A DNA stretch of 20,941 nucleotides from an uncultured Oscillospiraceae bacterium (GCA_900552845.1 USBC01000012.1:1-20941); one strand, 5' to 3'. Positions 1 to 7,702 are shown, counted from the stretch's first letter. Made by a program: numbers and translations. The notes: generated from the sequence alone by a model not told the origin.

Positions 1-322
1 CAATGGTGACGGCAAAACCCAGCATAAAGCTGACAATAAGGATCAGAGGCAGATTACGCGTTTTGGTCAGCGCTGTGCCGATTCGGTTGCCAATGGGGGT
101 CATGGAGGCTTCCGCGCCCAAAGAGAAAAACCCGATCCCCGCAATGACAAAAATCGTGCCGATCAAAAAACAGAGCAGTAAATCGGTGCCGACGGGGGCA
201 ATGGTCAGGCACAGCAGCAGGACGATCACTACAATGGGCAGCACCGAGATGGCAGCTTCCCTGATTTTTTCAATAATTTTTACTCGGTTGGCGGCAAGCG
301 CCGCGTTTTTTTTGTGTTTCAG
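1..322 (-). CDS. DUF1538-like integral membrane protein, N-terminal part (cut by left edge)
   Basis: About 107 residues are visible; the gene continues past base 1. Translation from the minus strand gives a charged N-terminus (LKHKKNAALAANRVK), a hydrophobic segment (SVLPIVVIVLLLCLTIAP), then a glycine-rich stretch with LGAEASMTPIGNRIG and FMLGFAVTI. That pattern matches, from memory, the DUF1538 membrane family, whose function is unknown. There is no ATG. An AAAGGAG ribosome site sits 8 bases before a CTG codon at 322, which I take as the start. An in-frame GTG at 355 is the alternative, but it lacks a ribosome site. A candidate promoter lies at 404-433. Family call fairly confident, start uncertain. 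Confidence 0.7.
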   Translation of the reverse strand, partial: MKHKKNAALAANRVKIIEKIREAAISVLPIVVIVLLLCLTIAPVGTDLLLCFLIGTIFVIAGIGFFSLGAEASMTPIGNRIGTALTKTRNLPLILIVSFMLGFAVTI

Positions 323-403
323 TACACTCGCTCCTTTCTTGTTTCGGTGGGGCACAATTTAATAATATGCGGAAAATACAAAACTCCGCACTTTACTATA
401 CTA

Positions 404-433
404 AATATACCATACAGAGGGGTGCTTTGGCAA
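404..433 (-). promoter_or_regulatory. Candidate promoter of the DUF1538-like gene
   Basis: On the minus strand TTGCCA (433-428) and TATATT (409-404) are separated by 18 bases, each one mismatch from the sigma-A consensus. It points at the minus-strand gene starting near 322. Confidence 0.45.
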
Positions 434-467
434 ACCGTGGGGGAAGTTTTACAAAAAATTAACGATG

Positions 468-496
468 TTGCAAAATTCCGTCTGTGCCGTTATACT
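468..496 (+). promoter_or_regulatory. Sigma-A-type promoter of the lipoprotein gene
   Basis: TTGCAA (468-473) and TATACT (491-496) are separated by exactly 17 bases. Transcription would start near 503, about 25 bases before the chosen ATG at 529. That makes the upstream ATG at 499 an unlikely start. Confidence 0.7.
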
Positions 497-528
497 AAAT
501 GAACCTAAATGATGGGAGAAAACAGAAA

Positions 529-1071
529 ATGAGAAAGACAGTGGCTGTAATACTGGCGCTGGCGCTGCTGACCGCTTGCGGACAAAGCACAAGGCGGCAG
601 TGGCAGATAGCACCGCAGATATATGGCAGCACGGTGGTGGAGGAAGCAGAAACAACGGTAACACTTTCGGCAGAGCTGCCGCAGGGCTGGGAAGCGGAGC
701 TTTATCCAATGGAAGATGGGACGCAGCAGCTTGCGCTGAAAGACGAAAAAGGCAGGCTGGGGACGGTGACTGTGTACCGTGATGACGGCGATACCTATGG
801 GCGGCTGACCGAGGATCACATGCTGTGGCTGTTCCCGGAGGATCTGCATGAGGCGGTATGTACTGCAGCGGAAAAATGCAGTTATGCCGGTTTTGAATAT
901 TCCTCAAAGAACAGAGAATACGCAGAGCCGAAGACGAGAGGTTATTCTGTGCGGCTTTATCAGTTGCAATTTGACAGCTGGGTGGTCAGTGCCGAGATGA
1001 ACCTTTACGAGGACGACGAAAACGCCGCTACAAACTGCGAAAAGTTTATTCGAGGAATTGAGTGCAAATAG
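529..1071 (+). CDS. Small predicted lipoprotein, function unknown
   Basis: 180 residues. The first 17 residues are a lipoprotein signal: basic start (MRKT), hydrophobic core, lipobox LTAC with Cys17 as the lipidation site, so the mature protein should be anchored on the outer face of the membrane. The rest is acidic and soluble-looking, with no motif I recognise. A longer reading from ATG 499 exists, but the signal peptide, the GGGAG ribosome site and the promoter all favour ATG 529. It appears monocistronic, with its own promoter upstream and a hairpin terminator directly after the stop. It could be a small substrate- or envelope-associated lipoprotein; I assign no function. Confidence 0.8.
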   Translation: MRKTVAVILALALLTACGQSTRRQWQIAPQIYGSTVVEEAETTVTLSAELPQGWEAELYPMEDGTQQLALKDEKGRLGTVTVYRDDGDTYGRLTEDHMLWLFPEDLHEAVCTAAEKCSYAGFEYSSKNREYAEPKTRGYSVRLYQLQFDSWVVSAEMNLYEDDENAATNCEKFIRGIECK

Positions 1072-1073
1072 AG

Positions 1074-1115
1074 AAAACAGGGCAGGGAGCCGCAAAATGG
1101 CGCCTGCCCTGTTTT
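1074..1115. terminator. Bidirectional rho-independent terminator
   Basis: A perfect 13-base stem (AAAACAGGGCAGG with CCTGCCCTGTTTT) begins 3 bases after the lipoprotein stop. It is flanked by T-rich sequence on both strands, so it can end the lipoprotein transcript and also the convergent etfA transcript. Confidence 0.85.
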
Positions 1116-1125
1116 ATGCTACAAC

Positions 1126-1164
1126 GCAAAGACCCCGCTCCGAGGAGACGGAGCGGGTCTTTGC
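1126..1164 (-). terminator. Second hairpin downstream of etfA
   Basis: GCAAAGACC..CGCTCCG pairs with CGGAGCGGGTCTTTGC (one bulged C, 6-base loop). It is the first hairpin met after the etfA stop, 33 bases downstream. It lacks a clean U-tract, so it may be a 3'-end stabilising or backup structure rather than the main terminator. Confidence 0.55.
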
Positions 1165-1196
1165 AGGAATTATGTAAAGAAGAGGAGGAAAGCAAA

Positions 1197-2291
1197 TTAA
1201 GCAGGGATCTCCTTGAGGCTCTGGAGAAGCAGAGGAACGACCTCGAACAGATCGCCGCAGATGCCGTAATCGGCAACCTCAAAGATGGGAGCGTCCTTGT
1301 TCTTGTTGACAGCAATGATACATTCGGAATCCTGCATACCCGCAAGATGCTGAATGGCACCGGAAATGCCGAGAGCGACATAAATACGGGGACGCACGGT
1401 CTTACCGGTCTGACCAACCTGATGGTCGGCGGTTATCCAACCGGCGTCTACCACGGCGCGGGAAGCACCTACGACACCGCCCATAGCAGCTGCCAGCTCC
1501 TCTGCCAGCGCAATGCCCTTTTCCACATCGGCGCTGATGCCGCGACCGACGGAAACAATGACCTCGGCGCCGGTGAGATCCACCAAGCGGCGGGTCTCCT
1601 TAACGACCTGACGAACCTTGGTGATGCAGTCGGCTTCGCCCAAAGAAAACGCAGGACGCTCCACACGGCAGGCGGCAGCCTTGGCAGAGTCAAAGTCAGC
1701 CTTCTTCAGCACGCCAGGGCGCACGGTGGACATGCAGGGACGGAAACGGGGACAGATGATGGTCGCCATCAGGTGACCGCCGAAAGCGGGACGGGTCATC
1801 TTCAGGTTGCGGTCATTTTCATCAAATACGGTGTGGTCAACATCAATGGTGGAGCTGGTGCGCAGGAATTCCTTGTACTTGGCAACATCAACATCGAGGT
1901 GGGTGCAGTCGGCGGTCAGGCCGGTGTGCAGACGGGCTGCAAGACGCGGACCCAGATCACGACCGATATTGGTGGCGCCGATGAGGAAAATCTCCGGCTT
2001 CTGCTCCAGTACCAGATCGGCAATGACCTTGGTGTAAGCATCGGTAGTGTAGTTTTTCAGCAGGGGAGTTTCGCACAGCAGAACGCGGTCAGCGCCATAG
2101 CCACCGATCTCCTCGGTGAGGTGGGCGACATCTTCACCCAGCAGAACACCGCACAGTTCGCACTGCAGCTCATCGGCGAGCTTGCGACCCTCGGAGAGCA
2201 GCTCCAACACAGTGGGCATCAGTTTGCCCTCGCGCTGCTCGCAGAATACCCAAACGCCCTTGGCGTCTTCAATTTTGATAAGATTAGACAT
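1197..2291 (-). CDS. etfA: Electron transfer flavoprotein, alpha subunit
   Basis: 364 residues. EtfA pairs with EtfB in the cytoplasm and shuttles electrons between the acyl-CoA dehydrogenase and other carriers through bound FAD. Residues about 10-200 form the N-terminal Etf domain. The C-terminal FAD domain shows the family motifs in order: VGASRAVVDAGW (274-285), GQTGKTV (293-299), GISGAIQHLAGM (308-319) and ADYGICGDL (340-348). It starts 13 bases after the etfB stop, behind a GGAGGG ribosome site, as the last gene of the acd-etfB-etfA operon. In anaerobic Clostridia such trios may bifurcate electrons to ferredoxin. The sequence fits that but does not prove it. Confidence 0.96.
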   Translation of the reverse strand: MSNLIKIEDAKGVWVFCEQREGKLMPTVLELLSEGRKLADELQCELCGVLLGEDVAHLTEEIGGYGADRVLLCETPLLKNYTTDAYTKVIADLVLEQKPEIFLIGATNIGRDLGPRLAARLHTGLTADCTHLDVDVAKYKEFLRTSSTIDVDHTVFDENDRNLKMTRPAFGGHLMATIICPRFRPCMSTVRPGVLKKADFDSAKAAACRVERPAFSLGEADCITKVRQVVKETRRLVDLTGAEVIVSVGRGISADVEKGIALAEELAAAMGGVVGASRAVVDAGWITADHQVGQTGKTVRPRIYVALGISGAIQHLAGMQDSECIIAVNKNKDAPIFEVADYGICGDLFEVVPLLLQSLKEIPA

Positions 2292-2304
2292 ATTGCGCCC
2301 TCCC

Positions 2305-3108
2305 TTAAATCAGATGCTTGGTCAACAGCGTGTTGACCAGAGTATCGCAGGCTTCCTTGCCGTTGCCCTCCAGCATAATGCCGCCGCCCTTTTGGGGAGG
2401 AGTGAAGGACTTGAAGATGTTGGTGGGAGAGCCCTTGAGACCGATGGTGGTGGGATCGATGAGAGCGTCACCGGCAAGTGACTGATAGTCAAAGACCTGC
2501 ATGGGCTTTTCCATGCACTCCATGATGCCGGCGATGGTCATATAACGGGGAGTATTCAGCTCCTTGATGCAGGTAAGCAGGCAGGGCGTGGGGGCTTCCA
2601 CCTCCATGTAGCCGTCCTCCAGCATACGCTTGCACACCACCTTGCCGCTTTCTTTCTTCAGCTCGGCAACATAGGTGATCTGGGGCATACCCAGCTTTTC
2701 AGCGATCTGAGGTCCGACCTGAGCGGTATCGCCGTCGATTGCCTGACGACCGCAGAAGATGATATCATCTTTTTCGATCCCCAGCTTGTGGATAGCGGCA
2801 GCGAGGATCTGGCTGGTGGCATAGGTATCAGAGCCGCCAAACTCACGACCGGAGACCAAAACGGCTTCATCGGCGCCCATTGCCAGCAGTTCGCGCTGCA
2901 TACCGGCAGCCTGCATGGGGCCCATGGTCATTACGACAACTTTGCCTTCACCCAGTTCATCACGGAGCCGCAGAGCAGCCTCTACGGCATTGGCGTCATC
3001 GGGGTTAATGATGGTATCCATCGAAGCACGATCCAGCGTTCCGTCCGGCTTAACAGCGACCTTGCCGGAGGTATCGGGGACCTGCTTTACACAAACAATA
3101 AATTTCAT
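2305..3108 (-). CDS. etfB: Electron transfer flavoprotein, beta subunit
   Basis: 267 residues, usual length for the family. It begins MKFIVCVKQVPDT. It contains NPDDANAVEAALRLRDE (35-51), MGPMQA (62-67), GGSDTYAT (91-98) and GRQAIDGDTAQVGPQ (120-134); the last is a nucleotide-binding stretch typical of EtfB. The EtfB signature region KRMLEDGYMEVEAPTPCLLT lies at about 160-179. In bifurcating Etf this subunit holds a second FAD that splits electron pairs; in other Etf it holds AMP. The DGDTAQVG segment is compatible with the FAD type by inference. It lies 20 bases after the dehydrogenase stop, in the same operon. Confidence 0.96.
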   Translation of the reverse strand: MKFIVCVKQVPDTSGKVAVKPDGTLDRASMDTIINPDDANAVEAALRLRDELGEGKVVVMTMGPMQAAGMQRELLAMGADEAVLVSGREFGGSDTYATSQILAAAIHKLGIEKDDIIFCGRQAIDGDTAQVGPQIAEKLGMPQITYVAELKKESGKVVCKRMLEDGYMEVEAPTPCLLTCIKELNTPRYMTIAGIMECMEKPMQVFDYQSLAGDALIDPTTIGLKGSPTNIFKSFTPPQKGGGIMLEGNGKEACDTLVNTLLTKHLI

Positions 3109-3128
3109 AAGTCACAGCCTCCTTACAA

Positions 3129-4265
3129 TTACTTTAAGAGCTTTCCGCTGATGACGTGCTGCTGGATCTGACTGGTGCCTTCATAGATGGTAAACACGCG
3201 GCAGTCGCGGTACTTGCGTTCAATGGGATAATCCTTGATAAATCCGTAGCCGCCGTGGATCTGCAGGGCCTTTGCTGCAATCTCATTGCAGGCTTCGGAG
3301 GCAAAATATTTCGCCATGGAGCATTCCATAGAACAATCCATGCCCTTATCCTTCATTACGGCAGCGTTGTAGGTCATTTCACGGGCAGCGTACAGCTTGG
3401 TTGCCATGTCAGCCAGCATAAAGCTGATTGCCTGGAAGTCAGCAATCGCATGACCAAACTGGCGGCGGCTCTTGGCATACTTGATGGCTTCGTCCAGACA
3501 GCCCTGTGCCACGCCGATGGATTGAGCGGCAATGCCCAGACGACCGATATCCAGCGTTTTCATAGCGTTGGTAAAGCCCTGCCCCTCTTTTCCCAGCATG
3601 TTCTCGGCAGGAACGCGCACGTCCTCCAGAACAATATCGCTGGTGGCGCAGCCGATAATGCCCATCTTGTGCTCCGGCTTTCCGCAGGAAACACCGGGAG
3701 TCTTCATATCTACGATAAATGCGGAAATGCCGCGTGCGCCCTTGGAGGCATCGGTCTTGGCATAAACAACGGCATAATCGGAGATAGGAGCGGCGGTGAT
3801 AAAGCACTTACGGCCATTCAGTATATAATGGTCGCCGTCGCGAACGGCGGTAGTAGTCATACCGGAGGCATCAGAGCCGGCCCCCGGCTCGGTCAAGGCG
3901 AAGCAGAGACGCTTTTGACCGGTGACAACGGGCTTGAGGTATTTTTCAATCTGTTCAGGGGTACCGGCCATCATAATGGGGCCGCTGGAAAGGGAGTTCG
4001 CCGAGGATACATAAATGCTCGCTACGGCGCTGACACGGCTGATTTCCTCCATGACCAGCATGTAGCCAAGGGTATCACCGCCTTGTCCGCCCATGCTCTT
4101 GGGGACCTTTACGCCGAAGAAGCCGACTTTCGCCATTTTGTCCAGAACCTCCTGAGGGAAAACGGCGGTTTCTTCAACCTTATCAAGAATCTCCGGAGTA
4201 AGCTCGGTTTCGGCAAATTTACGGGCGAGCGCCCGGATCATGCTGTGCTGTTCGGAAAGGATCAT
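3129..4265 (-). CDS. Acyl-CoA dehydrogenase (short-chain / butyryl-CoA dehydrogenase type)
   Basis: 378 residues, full length. This FAD enzyme interconverts an acyl-CoA and its 2,3-enoyl-CoA and exchanges electrons with EtfAB. Visible motifs are CFALTEPGAGSDASG (121-135, flavin/substrate site), FITAAP (155-160), RRQFGHAIADFQAI (267-280), QIHGGYGFIKDYPIERKYRD (335-354) and IYEGTSQIQ (360-368). Glu362 in the last motif sits at the catalytic-base position of short-chain dehydrogenases. It is first in the operon with etfB and etfA, with an AAGGAGG ribosome site before ATG 4265. Substrate length cannot be read from the sequence; butyryl-CoA or a branched or aryl acyl-CoA are options. Confidence 0.95.
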   Translation of the reverse strand: MILSEQHSMIRALARKFAETELTPEILDKVEETAVFPQEVLDKMAKVGFFGVKVPKSMGGQGGDTLGYMLVMEEISRVSAVASIYVSSANSLSSGPIMMAGTPEQIEKYLKPVVTGQKRLCFALTEPGAGSDASGMTTTAVRDGDHYILNGRKCFITAAPISDYAVVYAKTDASKGARGISAFIVDMKTPGVSCGKPEHKMGIIGCATSDIVLEDVRVPAENMLGKEGQGFTNAMKTLDIGRLGIAAQSIGVAQGCLDEAIKYAKSRRQFGHAIADFQAISFMLADMATKLYAAREMTYNAAVMKDKGMDCSMECSMAKYFASEACNEIAAKALQIHGGYGFIKDYPIERKYRDCRVFTIYEGTSQIQQHVISGKLLK

Positions 4266-4429
4266 AAATAAAAACCTCCTTGCAAAGTTATTGCACAGCT
4301 TTATTGTAAATGGAATTGCTTGATATTTACATCGGCTGTAGTAATACTTTTTCTTTCATTCTTGAACGAAAATACTTATTTTCTACACATTTTTTACTTA
4401 TGGCAATACAATCTTGGTCAGATAGGGGT

Positions 4430-4458
4430 TTGACTTGAAGGAAGAGACCGCTTATAAT
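4430..4458 (+). promoter_or_regulatory. Sigma-A-type promoter of the LuxR-type regulator
   Basis: TTGACT (4430-4435) and TATAAT (4453-4458) are separated by 17 bases, which is near-consensus. The start site would be near 4465, and AAGGAGGG (4477-4484) precedes the GTG start by 9 bases. Confidence 0.8.
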
Positions 4459-4493
4459 GAATTTGAAATATAAGAAAAGGAGGGTTCGGTGCG

Positions 4494-5255
4494 GTGGCAA
4501 AGCTGTTGGATTATGAATGGAAGTTTCTGCTTCAGCTGGTGTCGCGCATTGATGCGGCGGAAGGCTACGAAGAAACCTGTCGGGTGTTGATGGAGCATCT
4601 GCAGACAGTGCTGCCCTTTGACCGTGCTTTTTGCCTGCGTATCGGCAGGGAAGAGGGACGGGTAAGCATTTCGGAACCGGTCAATTATCGTTTAAGCGAC
4701 GACTACTCTGTTTTTCTAAACGGCAGTTATCCCCGTTGGTCAGAATTCATTATGTCGCCATCCAGCATGGTGTTCAGCCAGTCGGAACTGGTGGAGGACG
4801 GAGAGCATTGGGAACGCAGCCGTGTTTATCGGGAAATTTGGCAGCCGCGGGACATTTATTGGGGGCTGTTCTCCTCTGTCATCTATCAGGATCAGCCGCT
4901 TATTTTGCTGGGGCTGTTCCGTCAGCGGGGCAAAAAGGACTTCTCAGAGCGGGATCGTTTTATCCTTTTGGCTTTGCAGGACGCACTGGAGCAGCGCTTT
5001 TCACGGTTGCTGATGAACGAAAAACCTTCAAGTAATCTCGGCCTGAAAAAAGTAATGCTGCCCAAGGCGGCGAGCTTTGGACTGACCAAACGGGAAACAG
5101 AAATTACAGACCTTATCTGTCAGGGATATTCCTCGGAGCAGATTTGCGGACAGCTTTACATCTCTCCGGCAACTCTCAATAAGCATCTTTCCAATATCTA
5201 CTGCAAGACCGGTGTAAAGAATCGGATTCGCCTCATCAGCCTGATGATGGAATAA
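4494..5255 (+). CDS. LuxR-family transcriptional regulator
   Basis: 253 residues, GTG start. Residues about 194-253 form a clear LuxR/GerE helix-turn-helix: LTKRETEITDLICQG (197-211), then SSEQICGQLYISPATLNKHL (213-232) and NIYCKTGVKNR. Residues 1-170 resemble a small ligand-sensing (GAF-like) domain, rich in aromatics; no receiver domain or Asp phosphorylation pocket is visible, so it is unlikely to be a two-component response regulator. It is divergent from the acyl-CoA dehydrogenase operon across a 228-base gap, which makes that operon its likely target. The ligand is unknown. A bidirectional terminator follows. Confidence 0.87.
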   Translation: MAKLLDYEWKFLLQLVSRIDAAEGYEETCRVLMEHLQTVLPFDRAFCLRIGREEGRVSISEPVNYRLSDDYSVFLNGSYPRWSEFIMSPSSMVFSQSELVEDGEHWERSRVYREIWQPRDIYWGLFSSVIYQDQPLILLGLFRQRGKKDFSERDRFILLALQDALEQRFSRLLMNEKPSSNLGLKKVMLPKAASFGLTKRETEITDLICQGYSSEQICGQLYISPATLNKHLSNIYCKTGVKNRIRLISLMME

Positions 5256-5284
5256 GTGAAAGACATTGAAAAGCTATAAATAAT

Positions 5285-5329
5285 AAAAGGCAATCTGCCG
5301 GGATCAACTCCATGGCAGGTTGCCTTTTT
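5285..5329. terminator. Bidirectional terminator between the luxR-type and lysR-type genes
   Basis: AAAAGGCAATCTGCC pairs with GGCAGGTTGCCTTTT (one G-U pair) around a 14-base loop. T runs follow on both strands. It serves the convergent LuxR-type and LysR-type genes. Confidence 0.85.
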
Positions 5330-5344
5330 ATGTGATTCATTACA

Positions 5345-6219
5345 CTATCGTCCATACGGGTTTTCTTGAAAATAGTGCAGCAGATAGTTTTTGAGCAGGG
5401 TGGCGCCATTGGAAAGATAGCCGCTTTGACGCCAGGAAAGCGAAATATACCGGTACATATGTGCATCGGAGATACGGCGCTGGACAATGCCGCTGCGCCC
5501 GGCATTGCTCCATGTGATCTCCGGCATAAAGCAGATGCCAACGCCCAGCTCGATGAGGTCAAGCGTCGTGGAGGGATAGTCGGAGTGCAGAATAACATTG
5601 GGCGAAAAGCCTGCCTTTTTGCAGGCGGTGTTGGTCATTTCGGTAAGCTGACGTCCCCGCACCTGCACAAAAGGTTCGTGAGCAATATCCCGCATAAAGA
5701 TAGCAGGTGCACCGGCAAGAGGGTGATTGCGCGGAACAGCAAGCAGCAGTTCTTAAAAAGCGTGAGAACATTCGGGTCATCGGATCGTTCGGTAGAGCCG
5801 TTGATACAGATATCATAATTATCACGATCCGGCATGCTGAAATCATTCTGAGAGATCTGCAATTGAATTTGTGGGTGACGATCTAAAAAACCGGGCAGCA
5901 CGGTGGTGAGCAGATGAGTGCCGATATTGATGGATACCGATACTGTAGTGGACTCCCGACCGAAGCAATCGGAAAGCTCAGTTTCCATCAGCGAATACTG
6001 GTTCAATATTTCATTCGCATACCGCAGCAGGATTCTGCCGCCGTCATTCAACACAAGGTTTTTGCCGGTTCGCTGGAACAATGAGCCGCCCAATTCATTT
6101 TCCAGCGTGCGAATGCTCTTGCTTAGTGCAGACTGGGAAACAAACAGGTTCTTGGCAGCCTTAGACATATTTTGCGTTTCGGCGACTGCTTTGAAGTAGC
6201 GCAGAGAAGCCAGATCCAT
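5345..6219 (-). pseudogene. LysR-family transcriptional regulator, broken by a one-base deletion
   Basis: Residues 1-60 are a classic LysR helix-turn-helix (MDLASLRYFKAVAETQNMSK, then SQSALSKSIRTLENELGG), with ribosome site AAGGAGG 6 bases before ATG 6219. The reading frame holds to Lys156 (codon 5754-5752) and then runs into a nonsense tail ending at 194 residues. One base lost between 5752 and 5751 explains this: restoring it gives AAG GAA CTG and a continuous effector domain (KELLLAVPRNHPLAG, then FMRDIAHEPFVQ) to the stop at 5345, 291 residues in total and normal LysR length. A recent mutation or a sequencing error fits; no slippery site suited to programmed shifting is seen. It is divergent from the M20 operon, its probable target. 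Confidence 0.88.
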
Positions 6220-6239
6220 TTGCGACCTCCTTATTTTTC

Positions 6240-6245
6240 ATTATA
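6240..6245 (-). promoter_or_regulatory. -10 box of the lysR-type gene
   Basis: Perfect TATAAT on the minus strand, 21 bases before ATG 6219. No good -35 box is present; the expected -35 position overlaps the inverted repeat at 6264-6283. Confidence 0.55.
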
Positions 6246-6263
6246 TTTTTCCTCAATACTACA

Positions 6264-6283
6264 TGAATTTCATTAAAAATTCA
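6264..6283. promoter_or_regulatory. Candidate LysR-type operator (inverted repeat)
   Basis: TGAATTT, 6 bases, AAATTCA: a perfect 7-base inverted repeat with a T-N11-A-like core. It covers the -35 region of the lysR-type gene, the usual place for LysR autoregulation. The half-site AAATTCA recurs at 6304-6310 and 6351-6357 towards the M20 operon, where an activator could contact polymerase. Confidence 0.5.
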
Positions 6284-6514
6284 ACTGCGATGTATCTGTA
6301 AAAAAATTCAAACAGGGTAAAGCGCACAGAAGATCAGATTAAAATCAAGCAAATTCACTACAATTATGACTAAATGGAATAGATAAATAGCCAATAGTGA
6401 TAACAAAATGCATATTTCGTGTTGCAGCGTGTTTTTTCGTATGCAAGAATGAGTACAGAACATTCAACCGGTGAATGAAATCTAATCAATATCGAGTATA
6501 GAGGAGGTATTGCG

Positions 6515-7621
6515 ATGGAGAATATGCCTGCGGTAAAAGAGTTCATTGAGCTTGCCAAGCTGGACTGTGCCTCCCGCCATGAGCGATTGGTCGTGGACGC
6601 TGTTACTGGGAAGCTCAAGGAACTTGGATTTACGGTTCGCGAGGACGATACCGCTGCCAAGGTAGAGGGCGAGGCAGGCAACGTTTGCGCCTTTCTGGAG
6701 GGCACTGCAAAGGGCTGTGTGCTTTTTGCCGCTCATTTGGATCGCGTGCAGAATGGTTTGGGGATCAAGCCCCAGTTAAAGGACGGCAATCTTGTTTCCG
6801 ACGGAACGACCATTCTGGCTGCGGACGATCTTTCCGGCGTTGCCGCCATTTTGGACGGTATCCGCCGTGTGCTGGCAAGCGGCAAGCCCTATCCGCGCAT
6901 TGAGGTTTTATTCTCGGTCTGTGAGGAAATCGGTGTTCAAGGCACCAAGCATTTGGATACTTCGCTGTTTGAAGCCAAATACGGCTTTGTGCTGGATTCC
7001 CCCGGACGCGTCGGACGTGTACTGGATGCCGCAATGGGTAAAGCCGAACTGTTTCTGGACATCAAGGGGAAAGCTGCCCACGCCGCCTACCCCGAGCTGG
7101 GCGTCAGCGCAACACACGCTGCTGTTCAGGTGCTTTCCCGAATCGGCGACGGTCGTTTAGATGAGGACACCGTTATTAACTGGTCTTATCTGGTGGCACC
7201 CGGCCCCTGCAACGCTGTGCCGGATACCGCTAATGCCAAGGCATTTGCGATGAGCCTGAAGAACGAAAAGCTTGAGGCTTATTTGGAACTGTTCCAAAAG
7301 ACTGCGAAGGAAGTGGCGGAGGAGACCGGTGCAGAGATCGATGCGCATTATGTCCTTAATTATCCTGCCTTCTTTGTTCCTGCAGATCATCACCCAATCA
7401 AGGTAGCGTGCGAAGCTCTGCACAGTATCGGCGTAGAACCGCGGGTAGAGCATGGCGGCGGCGGACTGGACGCCAACCGACTCAATGGTTATGGCATTGA
7501 GTGCGTCGGCCTTTCGACCGGCTACAGCAAGAATCACACTGTTAATGAAACGTTGGTCGTAGAGGATCTGGTGAAATCCGGCGAGATGGTGGAAAAGATT
7601 ATTGAAGCCTGTGCCGAGTAA
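6515..7621 (+). CDS. M20-family metallopeptidase (PepT/YqjE-like)
   Basis: 368 residues, cytoplasmic (no signal peptide). M20 enzymes use two zinc ions to cut small peptides or N-acyl amino acids. The full metal set is present: His74 and Asp76 in AAHLDRVQNG, bridging Asp104 in LAADDLSGVA, Glu137/Glu138 in CEEIGVQGT, Asp161 in LDSPG, and His341 in KNHTVNE. The insert at about 180-290 is the dimerisation domain. HLDRVQNG departs from the common HxDTV(x)PG form, so the substrate may differ from classic tripeptides. GAGGAGG lies 7 bases before ATG 6515. It is first in the operon with the two membrane proteins that follow, which probably import its substrate. Confidence 0.92.
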   Translation: MENMPAVKEFIELAKLDCASRHERLVVDAVTGKLKELGFTVREDDTAAKVEGEAGNVCAFLEGTAKGCVLFAAHLDRVQNGLGIKPQLKDGNLVSDGTTILAADDLSGVAAILDGIRRVLASGKPYPRIEVLFSVCEEIGVQGTKHLDTSLFEAKYGFVLDSPGRVGRVLDAAMGKAELFLDIKGKAAHAAYPELGVSATHAAVQVLSRIGDGRLDEDTVINWSYLVAPGPCNAVPDTANAKAFAMSLKNEKLEAYLELFQKTAKEVAEETGAEIDAHYVLNYPAFFVPADHHPIKVACEALHSIGVEPRVEHGGGGLDANRLNGYGIECVGLSTGYSKNHTVNETLVVEDLVKSGEMVEKIIEACAE

Positions 7622-7702
7622 AAGACAGAGAACAATGTTTTATATTTTAGAAAAGAAGCACTACGAATAAAGACAGAATAAATGAAAAAGGAGTAAAATT
7701 CC

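Noticed and set aside
1062..2336. Long plus-strand open frame (424 codons) opposite etfA
   Set aside because: The minus strand encodes an unmistakable EtfA with all FAD motifs. The plus-strand frame has no ribosome site and reads as a mirror of biased codons.
3156..4271. Plus-strand open frame (371 codons) opposite the acyl-CoA dehydrogenase
   Set aside because: Shadow of a complete dehydrogenase; histidine- and glycine-rich translation with no family resemblance.
5749..5760. Programmed ribosomal frameshift in the LysR-type gene
   Set aside because: A -1 slip at TTT would enter TAA at once, and the AAG codon cannot re-pair after a -1 slip; no proper slippery heptamer is present. A simple lost base is more likely.
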